From positions 62,001-126,000 of the forward strand of contig NZ_JPWF01000011.1 in assembly GCF_003326675.1 (NCBI RefSeq): a stretch of 64,000 nucleotides of DNA. Reading direction: 5' to 3'. Under the pieces are notes generated by a model. It was not told where the DNA came from. It saw only the letters and a program-made list of their open reading frames with translations, and made no database searches. Below, in pieces: positions 25,527 to 34,337 of this stretch. This DNA is from Thalassospira profundimaris. GTDB taxonomy: Bacteria; Pseudomonadota; Alphaproteobacteria; Rhodospirillales; Thalassospiraceae. Position 1 is the stretch's first letter, and every line of letters starts with the position of its first letter. The translations under genes were made by a program, and so were the position numbers.

Positions 25527-26005
25527 TCACCATTCGTCCATTTCGTGATGAAGATGCCCAAACTCTGTCGGCCATTTATCGCCGCGCGGTTCAGGAACTG
25601 GGCCCGAAAAAATACGGTTCCGAACAGGTCGCGGTGTGGGCAGGTCTGGAACCAAGCCCGGCCCGTTTTACAGAAATCATGAATGACGGACGCTGCGGAC
25701 TGGTCGCGGTTGATGACAGCGATCAGGTTGTTGCATTTGGCGATTTTGAACGTGATGGCCATATCGGGTTTCTCTATGCATCACCCGATGTTGCCGGGAC
25801 CGGCGTGGTCGCAACCCTATACGCCGCCCTTGAAGCCAAGGCGAAATCGCAAGATGTCGGCAAGCTCTATTCAGAGGCCAGCGAACTTGCAAAGTCCTTC
25901 CTGCTTAAACAGGGGTTTACCGTGGTTGAACGGCGCGACTTTGAAGTCAATGGTGTTCCAATCCATAACTTCGCCGTCGAAAAACGATTGCGCGCACCAC
26001 GTTGA
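25523..26005 (+). CDS. GNAT family N-acetyltransferase
   Basis: A GNAT of 160 residues (ITIRPFRDEDAQTLSAIYRRAVQELGP...) with acetyl-CoA region LYASPDVAGTGVVATLYAAL and the late segment SFLLKQGFTVVERRDFEVNGV that is typical of YafP-like acetyltransferases. The start at 25523 overlaps the TenA-like stop. Substrate unknown. Confidence 0.88.
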   Translation: MITIRPFRDEDAQTLSAIYRRAVQELGPKKYGSEQVAVWAGLEPSPARFTEIMNDGRCGLVAVDDSDQVVAFGDFERDGHIGFLYASPDVAGTGVVATLYAALEAKAKSQDVGKLYSEASELAKSFLLKQGFTVVERRDFEVNGVPIHNFAVEKRLRAPR

Positions 26006-26012
26006 CCGCCGC

Positions 26013-26046
26013 ACAAAAAAGGCTGCCTTTCGGCAGCCTTTTTTGT
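26013..26046. terminator. Bidirectional rho-independent terminator
   Basis: A 15-bp stem ACAAAAAAGGCTGCC / GGCAGCCTTTTTTGT with a 4-base loop separates the rightward GNAT gene from the leftward pcaB. Confidence 0.92.
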
Positions 26047-26049
26047 GTC

Positions 26050-27387
26050 TTACTCCCGGAAACCCCGCTTTGCAGCGCCCAGAACCCGATCGATAAACAA
26101 ATCGGATTGCCCGACATAGTTGGCAGGATTGCGCACATGTGCCCAATCAACCGGCGCATCGGTCAGGCTTGGTAATTCGTCAAACAGGTTCGATCCGTTT
26201 GCCGCTGATTTGGCAATCGCTTCCTTGACCAGCTTATCGGCAGCATCGCGCCCCAGATGATCGGCAAGGGCAAATGTCGCCGCCTCGGCCAGCATAGCAC
26301 CACGTGACAATTCAAGGTTTTCGGCCATGCGGTTGGTATTGATCTTAAGGTCGGGGACCATATCAACCGCCTGCGCCAATGCGGTTCCCGCGGCAATGAT
26401 GATCTGCGGCAAGGTCAGCCATTCCAGAAGCCAGCTTGACCCGCATCGTTCATGATCATGAAGTTGCGATTGGCTGAAAACGCCAAGCTGTCCGGCGTTA
26501 AACCGCGCCAGTGTGACAAGCATTTCCGCCTGAACCGGGTTGGATTTGTGCGGCATGGTCGATGACCCGCCGCCCTTGCCCGGCTGCACTTCGGCGATTT
26601 CCGATTGCGCAAGCAACACAAGATCCTGCCCCATTTTGCCAAGCGCGCCGGTTAACGCTGTTAACTGACTTGCAAAATCGACAAGTACATCACGCTGGGC
26701 ATGCCAAGGCATGTCAGAAACCGGAAGATCAAGTTCCTCGGCCAGATTGCTTTCAACCTCGGCGGCCTTCGCCCCGATGGAGGCCAGCGTCCCTGCCGCT
26801 CCGCCAAAGGACAGGCGCAGTAAATCAGCCGACAGGCTTTCAATCCGGCGATCAATCCGAACCAAGGGGGCCAGCCATCCGGCGGCCTTAAGGCCAAAGG
26901 TCGTCGGAACCGCCTGTTGCGAGCGGGTCCGTCCGATCATCACCGTATTGCGATGATGATCGGCATGAAGCGCCAGTGCCTTGGCCAGTTTGCGGATGCG
27001 ACGGCGGATAACCCCGATGGCATCGCGCAGACGCAGGACAAGACCGGTATCGACCACATCCTGACTGGTCGCGCCAAAATGCGCAAAACGTGCGTCATCG
27101 CCGCCAATTTCGGCCTTCAATGCCTTGACCACCGCCGGAACCGGCACACCGGCACTTGCCGTTCCCGCAGCAAGCGATGCCGGATCAGGATTGAATTCGC
27201 GGCAAACGTCGGCGATGCGTGTGGCACTTTCGCCCGGAATCACACCTGCGCGGGCCTCGGCCGCGGCAAGGGCGGATTCAAACAACAGCATCGAGGCAAT
27301 CTGTGCCTTGTCATCAAACAGGGCGGCAATTTCCGGATCGGAAAACAGATTGCCCAGCAGGGCGGAATCAAAGGGCGAAATCGTCAT
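26050..27387 (-). CDS. pcaB: 3-carboxy-cis,cis-muconate cycloisomerase
   Basis: An enzyme of 445 residues of the fumarase/argininosuccinate-lyase superfamily with the signature GGGSSTMPHKSNPVQAE near 275. It begins with the usual SALLGNLFSDPEIAALF. It converts 3-carboxy-cis,cis-muconate, the product of PcaGH, into 4-carboxymuconolactone. It lies last in the leftward pca cluster, 148 bases beyond pcaF and after a terminator-like hairpin, so its expression may be partly separate from the main operon. Confidence 0.95.
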   Translation of the reverse strand: MTISPFDSALLGNLFSDPEIAALFDDKAQIASMLLFESALAAAEARAGVIPGESATRIADVCREFNPDPASLAAGTASAGVPVPAVVKALKAEIGGDDARFAHFGATSQDVVDTGLVLRLRDAIGVIRRRIRKLAKALALHADHHRNTVMIGRTRSQQAVPTTFGLKAAGWLAPLVRIDRRIESLSADLLRLSFGGAAGTLASIGAKAAEVESNLAEELDLPVSDMPWHAQRDVLVDFASQLTALTGALGKMGQDLVLLAQSEIAEVQPGKGGGSSTMPHKSNPVQAEMLVTLARFNAGQLGVFSQSQLHDHERCGSSWLLEWLTLPQIIIAAGTALAQAVDMVPDLKINTNRMAENLELSRGAMLAEAATFALADHLGRDAADKLVKEAIAKSAANGSNLFDELPSLTDAPVDWAHVRNPANYVGQSDLFIDRVLGAAKRGFRE

Positions 27388-27470
27388 TATGGGTAATCCA
27401 CCGCGTAAACAGGTGCAAAATCAAGTTGGTAGTGTCGCGCCGGGGACCAGATTGGTCAATAACGCAAAAA

Positions 27471-27502
27471 GAAGCCCCTGCCCGTCATCACGGCACAGGG
27501 GC
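27471..27502 (-). terminator. Rho-independent terminator of pcaF
   Basis: Read leftward, a 7-bp GC stem GCCCCTG / CAGGGGC with a 15-base loop is followed by TTCTTTTT. It lies between pcaF and pcaB and would limit read-through into pcaB. Confidence 0.65.
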
Positions 27503-27535
27503 ATCTTTGATCAGATCGGCAAAGGCCAAGCCGTC

Positions 27536-28741
27536 CTAGACAGCTTCAAGCGCAATCGCAATACCCTGACCGACACCAATGCACATGGTTGCCAGGGCAT
27601 ATTTGCCGCCAGTACGTTTAAGCTGAAGCGCTGCCGTACCGGCAATACGCGCACCCGACATGCCAAGCGGATGGCCAAGGGCAATCGCACCACCATTCGG
27701 GTTCACCCGCGCATCATCATCGGCAATCCCAAGATCACGCAGGGTCGCAAGACCCTGTGATGCGAATGCTTCGTTCAGTTCGATCACATCAAGCTGTTCG
27801 GTGGTCCAGCCAAGACGTGCAAGAAGCTTCTTCGATGCCGGTGCCGGGCCAAAGCCCATGATGCGCGGAGCAACACCCGCGGTCGCACCGCCAACAACCT
27901 TGGAAATTGGGTTCAAACCATATTTTTTGACTGCGGCCTCGGATGCGATGATCAGGGCAGCCGCCCCGTCATTGACACCCGACGCGTTACCCGCCGTTAC
28001 CGAACCGCCTTCGCGGAACGGGGTCGGCAATTTGGCAAGGGTTTCAACCGTGGTCCCCGAACGCGGATGTTCGTCGGCATCAACGACAATCGCATCCCCC
28101 TTACGCTGGGGAATGGTCACCGGGGTTATTTCCTGACCAAGGGTTCCATTCTGCTGGGCAGCAACGGCCTTTTCCTGTGAACGCACAGCAAAGGCATCCT
28201 GATCCGCACGCGAGATATTGAAATCCTCGGCAACGTTTTCACCGGTTTCGGGCATGGAATCCACGCCGTACTGTTTTTTCATCACCGGGTTGACGAAACG
28301 CCAGCCAATGGTGGTGTCATAGATTTCTGCATTGCGCGAGAATGCCGAAGATGCCTTGGGCATCACGAACGGCGCACGCGACATGCTTTCAACACCACCG
28401 GCAATCATCAGATCGGCTTCGCCGGCCTTGATCGCACGGGCAGCAATGATAATCGCATCCATACCCGAACCGCACAGACGGTTGACCGTCGTGCCGGTCA
28501 CGGTTTCCGGCAAACCGGCCAAAAGGGTCGACATCCGCGCGACGTTGCGGTTGTCTTCGCCGGCCTGGTTGGCGCAACCAAACACAACATCTTCGACCGC
28601 TGCAAAATCCAGACCCGGATTGCGTTCGACAAGCGCCTTAAGCGGCACAGCACCAAGATCGTCGGCACGTACCTGCGACAGGCTGCCACCAAAGCGGCCA
28701 ATCGGGGTACGGATATAATCGCAAATATATGCGTCAGCCAT
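27536..28741 (-). CDS. pcaF: 3-oxoadipyl-CoA thiolase
   Basis: A thiolase of 401 residues with nucleophile Cys in NRLCGSGMDAI near 90, the GHPLGMSGAR motif near 350 and the C-terminal CIGVGQGIA. It begins MADAYICDYIRTPIGRFGG, usual for PcaF/PaaJ. It cleaves 3-oxoadipyl-CoA to acetyl-CoA and succinyl-CoA as the final step of the beta-ketoadipate pathway. It lies directly after pcaJ. Confidence 0.95.
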   Translation of the reverse strand: MADAYICDYIRTPIGRFGGSLSQVRADDLGAVPLKALVERNPGLDFAAVEDVVFGCANQAGEDNRNVARMSTLLAGLPETVTGTTVNRLCGSGMDAIIIAARAIKAGEADLMIAGGVESMSRAPFVMPKASSAFSRNAEIYDTTIGWRFVNPVMKKQYGVDSMPETGENVAEDFNISRADQDAFAVRSQEKAVAAQQNGTLGQEITPVTIPQRKGDAIVVDADEHPRSGTTVETLAKLPTPFREGGSVTAGNASGVNDGAAALIIASEAAVKKYGLNPISKVVGGATAGVAPRIMGFGPAPASKKLLARLGWTTEQLDVIELNEAFASQGLATLRDLGIADDDARVNPNGGAIALGHPLGMSGARIAGTAALQLKRTGGKYALATMCIGVGQGIAIALEAV

Positions 28742-28764
28742 TTCTAAGATCCTTGTTATTACTC

Positions 28765-29538
28765 TTACTGCTGACCCGCATGGGCCTTGGCGGTACGAGC
28801 ATGCAGTTCACGCAGAACCTGCAATTCTTTCTCGGACGGGATCGCAGTTTCGGCGACTTCGTCGGCAAACTCAACAGTCCAGCCGGTATTTTCGATGATT
28901 TCTTCGCGGGTTACGCCCGGATGGATCGACGTCACAATGAACTGTTTGCCAACCGGGTGCGGTTCCATGATGCAAAGATCCGTGATCAGACGCGACGGAC
29001 CCTTGGTATCAACGCCATAGGATGCGCGATCATCACCACCCTTGCCATGACCAAGCGAGGTCACGAAATCGATCTTTTCGACAAAACCGCGTTTGCTTTG
29101 CTTCATCACAAGGAAGACTTCGCCACAGCTCGTTGCGATTTCCGGCGCACCGCCACCGCCCGGAAGACGGACTTTGGGGTTATCATAATCACCAATCACG
29201 GTGGTGTTGATGTTGCCAAACTTGTCCAGCTGGGCCGCACCAAGGAAACCAACCGAGATTTTACCGCCCTGAAGCCAGTAGCGGAACATTTCCGGGACCG
29301 GAACGGTGTTCACAGCGGTTTCGCACAGCTCGCCATCGCCAATCGACAGCGGCAGAACGTCCGGCTTGGTGCCAATCGTACCGCTTTCATAAATCAGGGT
29401 GATGTCAGGTGCATGGGTCAGACGGGCCAGGTTACAGGCCGCAGACGGCATACCGATACCAACAAAGCACACATCGTCGTTTTTAAGCGCGCGTGCGGCG
29501 GATACCGTCATCATTTCAGTCGGGGTATATTCAACCAT
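28765..29538 (-). CDS. pcaJ: 3-oxoadipate CoA-transferase subunit B
   Basis: The beta subunit of the succinyl-CoA:3-oxoadipate transferase, 257 residues. The catalytic glutamate lies in IYESGTIGTKPD near residue 51, followed by the glycine-rich LPGGGGAPEIA. It pairs with PcaI, 14 bases upstream in the operon. Confidence 0.94.
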   Translation of the reverse strand: MVEYTPTEMMTVSAARALKNDDVCFVGIGMPSAACNLARLTHAPDITLIYESGTIGTKPDVLPLSIGDGELCETAVNTVPVPEMFRYWLQGGKISVGFLGAAQLDKFGNINTTVIGDYDNPKVRLPGGGGAPEIATSCGEVFLVMKQSKRGFVEKIDFVTSLGHGKGGDDRASYGVDTKGPSRLITDLCIMEPHPVGKQFIVTSIHPGVTREEIIENTGWTVEFADEVAETAIPSEKELQVLRELHARTAKAHAGQQ

Positions 29539-29552
29539 GATCTTTTCTCCGC

Positions 29553-30407
29553 CTAGCCTTTGTTTGCTTCACGCTTGGCCGCGAAATCTTCGGGACCGCC
29601 ATTCATGACATGTTCTTCGATCCAGGCCTGGAAGGCCTCGCGATCACGGGCAATCGGATCCCATGCCTTGTAAAACGCGTTGTCGCGCTTGTAATACCCC
29701 TGCGCATAGGACGGATGTGCCCCACCCGGGATTTCAACAATCGCGGTAACAGCCCAGTTCGGCAGCATCACAGCGTTCGAGGAAATATCGCCGAAATCAT
29801 CAACGATCTCTTCTACCGTCACGATGGATTTTTTGGCTGCCAGAACGGCTTCTTTCTGAACACCGACAATGCCTTCAAACAGGACATCGCCCTTTTTGTT
29901 GGCTTTCTGGGCGTGAACAACCGTCACATCCGGGCGGATCGACGGAACCGCAGCCAGGCTTTCGCCGGTGAACGGGCATTTGATGAACTTGATGTTCGGG
30001 TTAACACGGGGCAATTCTGCACCACGATACCCTTTGAACACCGCACATGGCAGACCGGCTGCACCGGCGTCATAGGCATTGGCCATTGCCGCGTGGGAAT
30101 GTTCCTCGATCTCAAGTTTGTGCGGCCAGTTTTCCTGAACGGCTTCGCGCAGACGATGCAGCGAACCAACGCCCGGGTTACCGCCCCAGGAGAAGATCAG
30201 TTTTTTGGCACAACCGGCACCGATCAACTGATCATAGATCATATCGGGCGTCATGCGGATCAGGGTCAGATCCTTGATGCCCTGACGGATGATCTCGTGC
30301 CCGGCGGCATGTGGAATAAGATGGGTGAAGCCTTCCATCGAGATGGTATCGCCATCCTTAACGCAGGACGCGACAGCCTCTTTAAGCGACATGAAACGTG
30401 CAACCAC
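29553..30407 (-). CDS. pcaI: 3-oxoadipate CoA-transferase subunit A
   Basis: The alpha subunit, 284 residues, with the family N-terminus MSLKEAVASCVKDGDTISMEGF and the CoA-binding loop FSWGGNPGVGS. It is the long form, larger than the roughly 230-residue pseudomonad PcaI. The GTG at 30407 is chosen because AGGAG lies 6-7 bases before it; a TTG at 30428 has no such site and an internal ATG at 30392 is also possible. It is the first gene after the pcaG-pcaI gap. Confidence 0.92.
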   Translation of the reverse strand: MVARFMSLKEAVASCVKDGDTISMEGFTHLIPHAAGHEIIRQGIKDLTLIRMTPDMIYDQLIGAGCAKKLIFSWGGNPGVGSLHRLREAVQENWPHKLEIEEHSHAAMANAYDAGAAGLPCAVFKGYRGAELPRVNPNIKFIKCPFTGESLAAVPSIRPDVTVVHAQKANKKGDVLFEGIVGVQKEAVLAAKKSIVTVEEIVDDFGDISSNAVMLPNWAVTAIVEIPGGAHPSYAQGYYKRDNAFYKAWDPIARDREAFQAWIEEHVMNGGPEDFAAKREANKG

Positions 30408-30482
30408 GGCTAACTCCTGTGGTATCAAACCAAAACATTACTTGTGCGGGACATATGCCCCGGCAGCGCAGGAAATAAGGTC

Positions 30483-30529
30483 GATGGCTGCGATCGCCGG
30501 CTTTCCCCAAAGCAGCGGACGCAGCCATC
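30483..30529. other. Long stem-loop in the pcaG-pcaI gap
   Basis: Outer 10-bp stem GATGGCTGCG / CGCAGCCATC with an inner GCTTT / AAAGC stem around CCCC. It lies just after the pcaG stop and about 75 bases before pcaI. No long T-run follows in the leftward direction. It may be an attenuator, a processing site or an mRNA stabiliser. Confidence 0.6.
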
Positions 30530-30542
30530 GCGCCAGATCAAC

Positions 30543-31130
30543 TTACACGTCGAAGAACACGGTTTCCGCGTCCCCCTGCATGTGGATATCGATCTGGTAT
30601 TCGGTCCCGGTCGGGGTTTCGACACGCTTGGCAATCAGGGTGCCGCGACGATCCGCAGGCACAGATTGCAAGACAGCGTCTTTTGCATTCAACTCTGCCT
30701 CATCATCGAAATAGAACCGGGTAAAGGCATGCACCAGCATGCCACGCATGAAGACGATCACATTGACAAACGGGGCTTCGGCATCGGCAACGACGCCCGG
30801 CTTGACCGTATCGAACCAGAAGCGGTTTTTCGCATCCGTACCAGTGCCACAACGGCCAAGACCACGGAAACCGGTATCAGCAACATCAACCGGCTTTTCG
30901 CTATAAACGCCATCGGCGTCAGCCTGCCAGATTTCGATCATCGCGTCATTGACCGGCGCGCCATTGGCATCAAACACCGTGCCGGTGATGCGGATATGCT
31001 CACCCTTGGCGTCCTGCCCGGCAACAACCGGATCGGCAATATCGGTAAAGTCGTAACCGTACTGGCCTGCGGTCAAGCCATAGGCGAAATACGGGCCAAC
31101 CGTCTGTGAGGGGGTTTCACCATAAGCCAT
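30543..31130 (-). CDS. pcaG: Protocatechuate 3,4-dioxygenase alpha subunit
   Basis: A protein of 195 residues with the intradiol-dioxygenase alpha pattern: ETPSQTVGPYFAYGL at the N-terminus, IEIWQADADGVY near 75, GFRGLGRCGTG and PFVNVIVFMRGML. Alpha subunits lack the iron ligands and form heterodimers with PcaH. It cleaves protocatechuate to 3-carboxy-cis,cis-muconate. It is only 3 bases downstream of pcaH. Confidence 0.96.
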   Translation of the reverse strand: MAYGETPSQTVGPYFAYGLTAGQYGYDFTDIADPVVAGQDAKGEHIRITGTVFDANGAPVNDAMIEIWQADADGVYSEKPVDVADTGFRGLGRCGTGTDAKNRFWFDTVKPGVVADAEAPFVNVIVFMRGMLVHAFTRFYFDDEAELNAKDAVLQSVPADRRGTLIAKRVETPTGTEYQIDIHMQGDAETVFFDV

Positions 31131-31133
31131 GAC

Positions 31134-31835
31134 TTAATTCTCCATCGGGGTGCCGTTGCGTCCACGCAGGACAATGTCGAACTGATAACCAAGGGCAAAG
31201 CCCTCCTCGGTCTTGTCGATCGAGAATTTGGCAATCAGACGTTCGCGGGCAGCCGCGTCCTCGGTACCAAGGAAAATCGGATCAAGTTCAAGCAGCGGAT
31301 CACCCGGGAAATACATCTGGGTAACCAGACGGGTGGCAAAGCCCGGACCGAACAGCGACAGGTGAATATGGTTCGGACGCCAGGCATTGAAATGGTTGCC
31401 CCACGGATAGGCTCCCGGCTTGATGGTATAGAATTTGTAGTTGCCGTTCGCATCGGTAAAGCAACGGCCCGAACCACGGAAATTCGGATCAAGCGGCGCT
31501 TCGTGCTGGTCAACCTTGTGGACATAACGACCTGCCGCATTCGCCTGCCAGATTTCGACAAGAATATCGGGCTGCGGGCGACCATCGGTATCCATGACAC
31601 GGCCATGAACAACAATGCGCTCGCCCTGCGGTTCGCCATTCACAACGCCGTTCTTGGTCAGGTCGAAATCAAGTTCGCGAACGGCCGCCGGGGCAAAACG
31701 CGGGCCGGTGCCCTCGGTCAGGCCCGATTTGATGGCAAGCGGAGCACGGGACGGACCACGCAGGATGGTCGATTTGTAACCCGGTGCGATGAACGGGGCG
31801 TGGGATCCCCAGTCACGCGGTTTAAAGGTAGACAT
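31134..31835 (-). CDS. pcaH: Protocatechuate 3,4-dioxygenase beta subunit
   Basis: The catalytic subunit, 233 residues. The Fe(III) ligand contexts are present: Tyr in AAGRYVHKVDQHEAPLD, Tyr in AYPWGNHFNAWRPNHIHLS (Tyr then the two His). It is transcribed in the order pcaD-pcaC-pcaH-pcaG. Confidence 0.96.
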   Translation of the reverse strand: MSTFKPRDWGSHAPFIAPGYKSTILRGPSRAPLAIKSGLTEGTGPRFAPAAVRELDFDLTKNGVVNGEPQGERIVVHGRVMDTDGRPQPDILVEIWQANAAGRYVHKVDQHEAPLDPNFRGSGRCFTDANGNYKFYTIKPGAYPWGNHFNAWRPNHIHLSLFGPGFATRLVTQMYFPGDPLLELDPIFLGTEDAAARERLIAKFSIDKTEEGFALGYQFDIVLRGRNGTPMEN

Positions 31836-31840
31836 GTGGC

Positions 31841-32233
31841 TTATTCTCCCTTGGATGCCGCGTCGATCTCGGCATAGGCTTGTTTGGCAATGCGGAATGC
31901 CGTATTGGCGGCGGGAACGCCGGCATAAACCGCAACATGCATCAGGGCTTCACGGATATCATCGCGCGTTGCCCCGGTATTCAGGGTCGCCCGGATATGC
32001 ATCGCAAGTTCTTCTTCGTGACCAAGACCTGCAAGCAGGGCAATGGTGACAATCGAACGTTCGCGCTTGGTGAATTTGTCGCTTGTCCAGACACCGTTCC
32101 AGACATTTTCAGTGATATAGCGCTGAAAACCTTCGTCGATTTCCGTAATGTTTTTCGACGCACGATCCACATGTGCATCGCCCAGAACAGAACGGCGGGT
32201 TTTCATGCCAATGTCATACCGGCTCTCAGACAA
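31841..32233 (-). CDS. pcaC: 4-carboxymuconolactone decarboxylase
   Basis: An AhpD/CMD-family protein of 130 residues with the CMD core LAGLGHEEELAMHIRATLN near 70-88 and the N-terminal RRSVLGDAHVDRA. It is a free-standing PcaC, not fused to PcaD as in some bacteria. Its start overlaps the pcaD end by 8 bases. Confidence 0.95.
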   Translation of the reverse strand: MSESRYDIGMKTRRSVLGDAHVDRASKNITEIDEGFQRYITENVWNGVWTSDKFTKRERSIVTIALLAGLGHEEELAMHIRATLNTGATRDDIREALMHVAVYAGVPAANTAFRIAKQAYAEIDAASKGE

Positions 32234-33026
32234 GGTTCTTCTCCTTGGTAAATCGGTCGATCAACCGGGTCAGCAATTCCGGGGTTTCGATGCATGGCAA
32301 ATGCCCGACCCCTTCGATCAATTCAAATTCCGCATCGGGGATCATGGCAGCCATTTCGCGCACCACATCTGGCGGTGTCGCCAGATCGTCCGATCCACAG
32401 ATACATAATGTCGGGACGGCAATTTTGCCCGCCGCATCACGCAGATCACCATCGCGCAGCGCCACACAGGTGCCGATGTAACCGGCCTCGGTGGTCCGTA
32501 CCAGCATGTCGCGATACATCGCGGTTTCAAGCGGACGGTCCTTGCGGAAAGTCGGCGACAGCCAGCGTTCCATGATGGCATCGCCGAGAACTTCGATCCC
32601 GTCGGCCTTGATCGCCTCGATCCGGGTGTTCCAGCCGGCATAATCGCCAAGTTTCGGCGCGGTATCGCACAGGATAAGGCCACGAACGCGTTCGGGCTGC
32701 AATTCGGTCACCTTCTGGGCGATCAGACCGCCGACAGACAGACCACAAATAATCACTTCACCCAGACCCAGATAATCAAGCAGTCCGATCAGGTCATTGG
32801 CATGCAGCGAAATATCAAATTCCGCATTCCCGATGCCCGAAAGACCGTGACCGCGCTTGTCATACGTCACGATGTTAAAACGCGCAGACAATGCCGCGAC
32901 CACATCGTTCCAGATGCGAAAATCAGTACCGAGAGAGTTTGAAAACACCAGCACAGGCGCGTCTTTTGGTCCTGTCTGGCTGTAATGGATATGTGTCCCG
33001 TTGATCGGGGCGACTTGTAAACTCAT
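32226..33026 (-). CDS. pcaD: 3-oxoadipate enol-lactonase
   Basis: An alpha/beta hydrolase of 266 residues with nucleophile elbow GLSVGG near 95, a DKRGHGLSG motif near 60 and final His in GVGHLPCIE. It hydrolyses 3-oxoadipate enol-lactone. The start at 33026 (MSLQVAPING) follows a GGTGGAAA site. It is the first gene of the leftward pca operon and is preceded by a strong dyad facing pcaQ. Confidence 0.94.
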   Translation of the reverse strand: MSLQVAPINGTHIHYSQTGPKDAPVLVFSNSLGTDFRIWNDVVAALSARFNIVTYDKRGHGLSGIGNAEFDISLHANDLIGLLDYLGLGEVIICGLSVGGLIAQKVTELQPERVRGLILCDTAPKLGDYAGWNTRIEAIKADGIEVLGDAIMERWLSPTFRKDRPLETAMYRDMLVRTTEAGYIGTCVALRDGDLRDAAGKIAVPTLCICGSDDLATPPDVVREMAAMIPDAEFELIEGVGHLPCIETPELLTRLIDRFTKEKNLV

Positions 33027-33072
33027 GTCGTTTCCACCCTGTTTAATTGCGCCCACATTCGCAGATGGTTTT

Positions 33073-33110
33073 GGTTATGTAAAATGAGGAATTGCGTATT
33101 TTGCATAACT
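33073..33110. promoter_or_regulatory. Predicted PcaQ operator in the pcaD-pcaQ promoter region
   Basis: GGTTATG at 33073-33079 and CATAACT at 33104-33110 are separated by 24 bases. The inner parts extend the dyad to 11 of 12 matches (GTTATGTAAAAT against ATTTTGCATAAC). It lies 47-84 bases before pcaD. Two CGATAAC repeats at 33131 and 33144 follow towards pcaQ and may be extra half-sites. Confidence 0.75.
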
Positions 33111-33167
33111 ATATAATTATAATTGAAGCGCGATAACTTTGTTCGATAACCACGCGGTCTGGGCACC

Positions 33168-34109
33168 ATGCTTGATCAACGCATTAAATTCCGCCACCTC
33201 ACCTGTTTTCTGGAAGTTGCCCGTCAACGCAGTGTCGTCAAGGCCGCCGATACATTGGCGATCACCCAGCCCGCAGTTTCCAAAACCATTCGCGAGCTCG
33301 AAGAACATCTTGATGCGCGCTTGTTTGACAGATCCAAGCGTGGCGTGACCCTGACCGACTTTGGCAAGGTGTTCTTGCGCTATGCCGGGGCCAGCGTCAC
33401 CGCCCTTCGTCAAGGGGTCGACAGCATCAGCCAGGTCCGTATGCAAGGCGGCCTGTCGATTAATCTTGGCGTATTGCCAACGGTTGCGGCAAGCGTGATG
33501 CCCAATGCCATTCGCCGGTTCAAATCACTCAGCCCCGATACGACGGTCAAGGTCGTTGCCGGTCCAAACATGATGTTGATGGGGCAATTGCGGGTTGGTG
33601 AACTTGATCTGGTGGTTGGACGACTGGCCGAACCCGATCAGATGTCGGGTCTTTCATTCATACATTTATATTCGGAACATATTTCACTGGTCGCCCGTCC
33701 CGGGCATCCATTATTGACCGATGAAAACCCCGACATCACCCGTATTCGCGAATTCACGGTTCTGGTGCCGCCAAAACATGCCATCATTCATCCCACGGTC
33801 GACAAGATGCTGATTGCACACGGGATCGGTGCCCTGCCCGACCGGATCGAAACGGTTTCAACATCATTCGGGCGTGCCTTTACCCGTGAAACAGATGCCA
33901 TCTGGATTATCTCGAACGGGGCTGTTGCATCCGACATTGCCGAGGGCCATCTGGTGGAACTGCCCATCGACACCAGTGATACATTCGGGCCCGTCGGCCT
34001 GACCACCAGAATTGATTCGCCGATCTCGCCACCCGTGGAAATGCTGATCAATGCAGTCCGTGAAGAAGCCACCCGGCATCACGCGACCCATTCGGACATG
34101 AATACATAA
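33168..34109 (+). CDS. pcaQ: LysR-type regulator of the pca genes, PcaQ
   Basis: A regulator of 313 residues with LysR HTH near 20-60 (AADTLAITQPAVSKTIRELEEHL) and a substrate-binding domain with LPTVAASVMPNAIRRFK. The N-terminus MLDQRIKFRHLTCFLEVARQ is characteristic of PcaQ, the alphaproteobacterial activator that responds to beta-carboxy-muconate-type intermediates. It is divergent from pcaD. A second copy of the same operator lies after its stop and before the TRAP genes. Confidence 0.93.
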   Translation: MLDQRIKFRHLTCFLEVARQRSVVKAADTLAITQPAVSKTIRELEEHLDARLFDRSKRGVTLTDFGKVFLRYAGASVTALRQGVDSISQVRMQGGLSINLGVLPTVAASVMPNAIRRFKSLSPDTTVKVVAGPNMMLMGQLRVGELDLVVGRLAEPDQMSGLSFIHLYSEHISLVARPGHPLLTDENPDITRIREFTVLVPPKHAIIHPTVDKMLIAHGIGALPDRIETVSTSFGRAFTRETDAIWIISNGAVASDIAEGHLVELPIDTSDTFGPVGLTTRIDSPISPPVEMLINAVREEATRHHATHSDMNT

Positions 34110-34115
34110 TCGTTT

Positions 34116-34153
34116 GGTTATGCATATGTGCGGACATATCATTATACATAACC
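34116..34153. promoter_or_regulatory. Second copy of the predicted PcaQ operator, upstream of the TRAP genes
   Basis: GGTTATG at 34116-34122 and CATAACC at 34147-34153, with exactly the same 24-base spacing as the site at 33073. Inner GCATATGT and ACATATC segments add a nested palindrome. It lies about 185 bases before the TRAP binding-protein start. Confidence 0.7.
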
Positions 34154-34337
34154 ATCTCGTCCCTATTAGATTGTTTCCAATTCGGCATGGCAGAATTGCG
34201 CCAGACGCAGTCCATGCCAAAAAAGAATAATAAAAACAATAATCAAGAATCTTGGAAAACTTCGTACGCTAGATGCGCATCGTGGCTGAAACGTTTGTCG
34301 AATGCATGAACGCGACAAGACGTTCAAAGGAGGAAGA

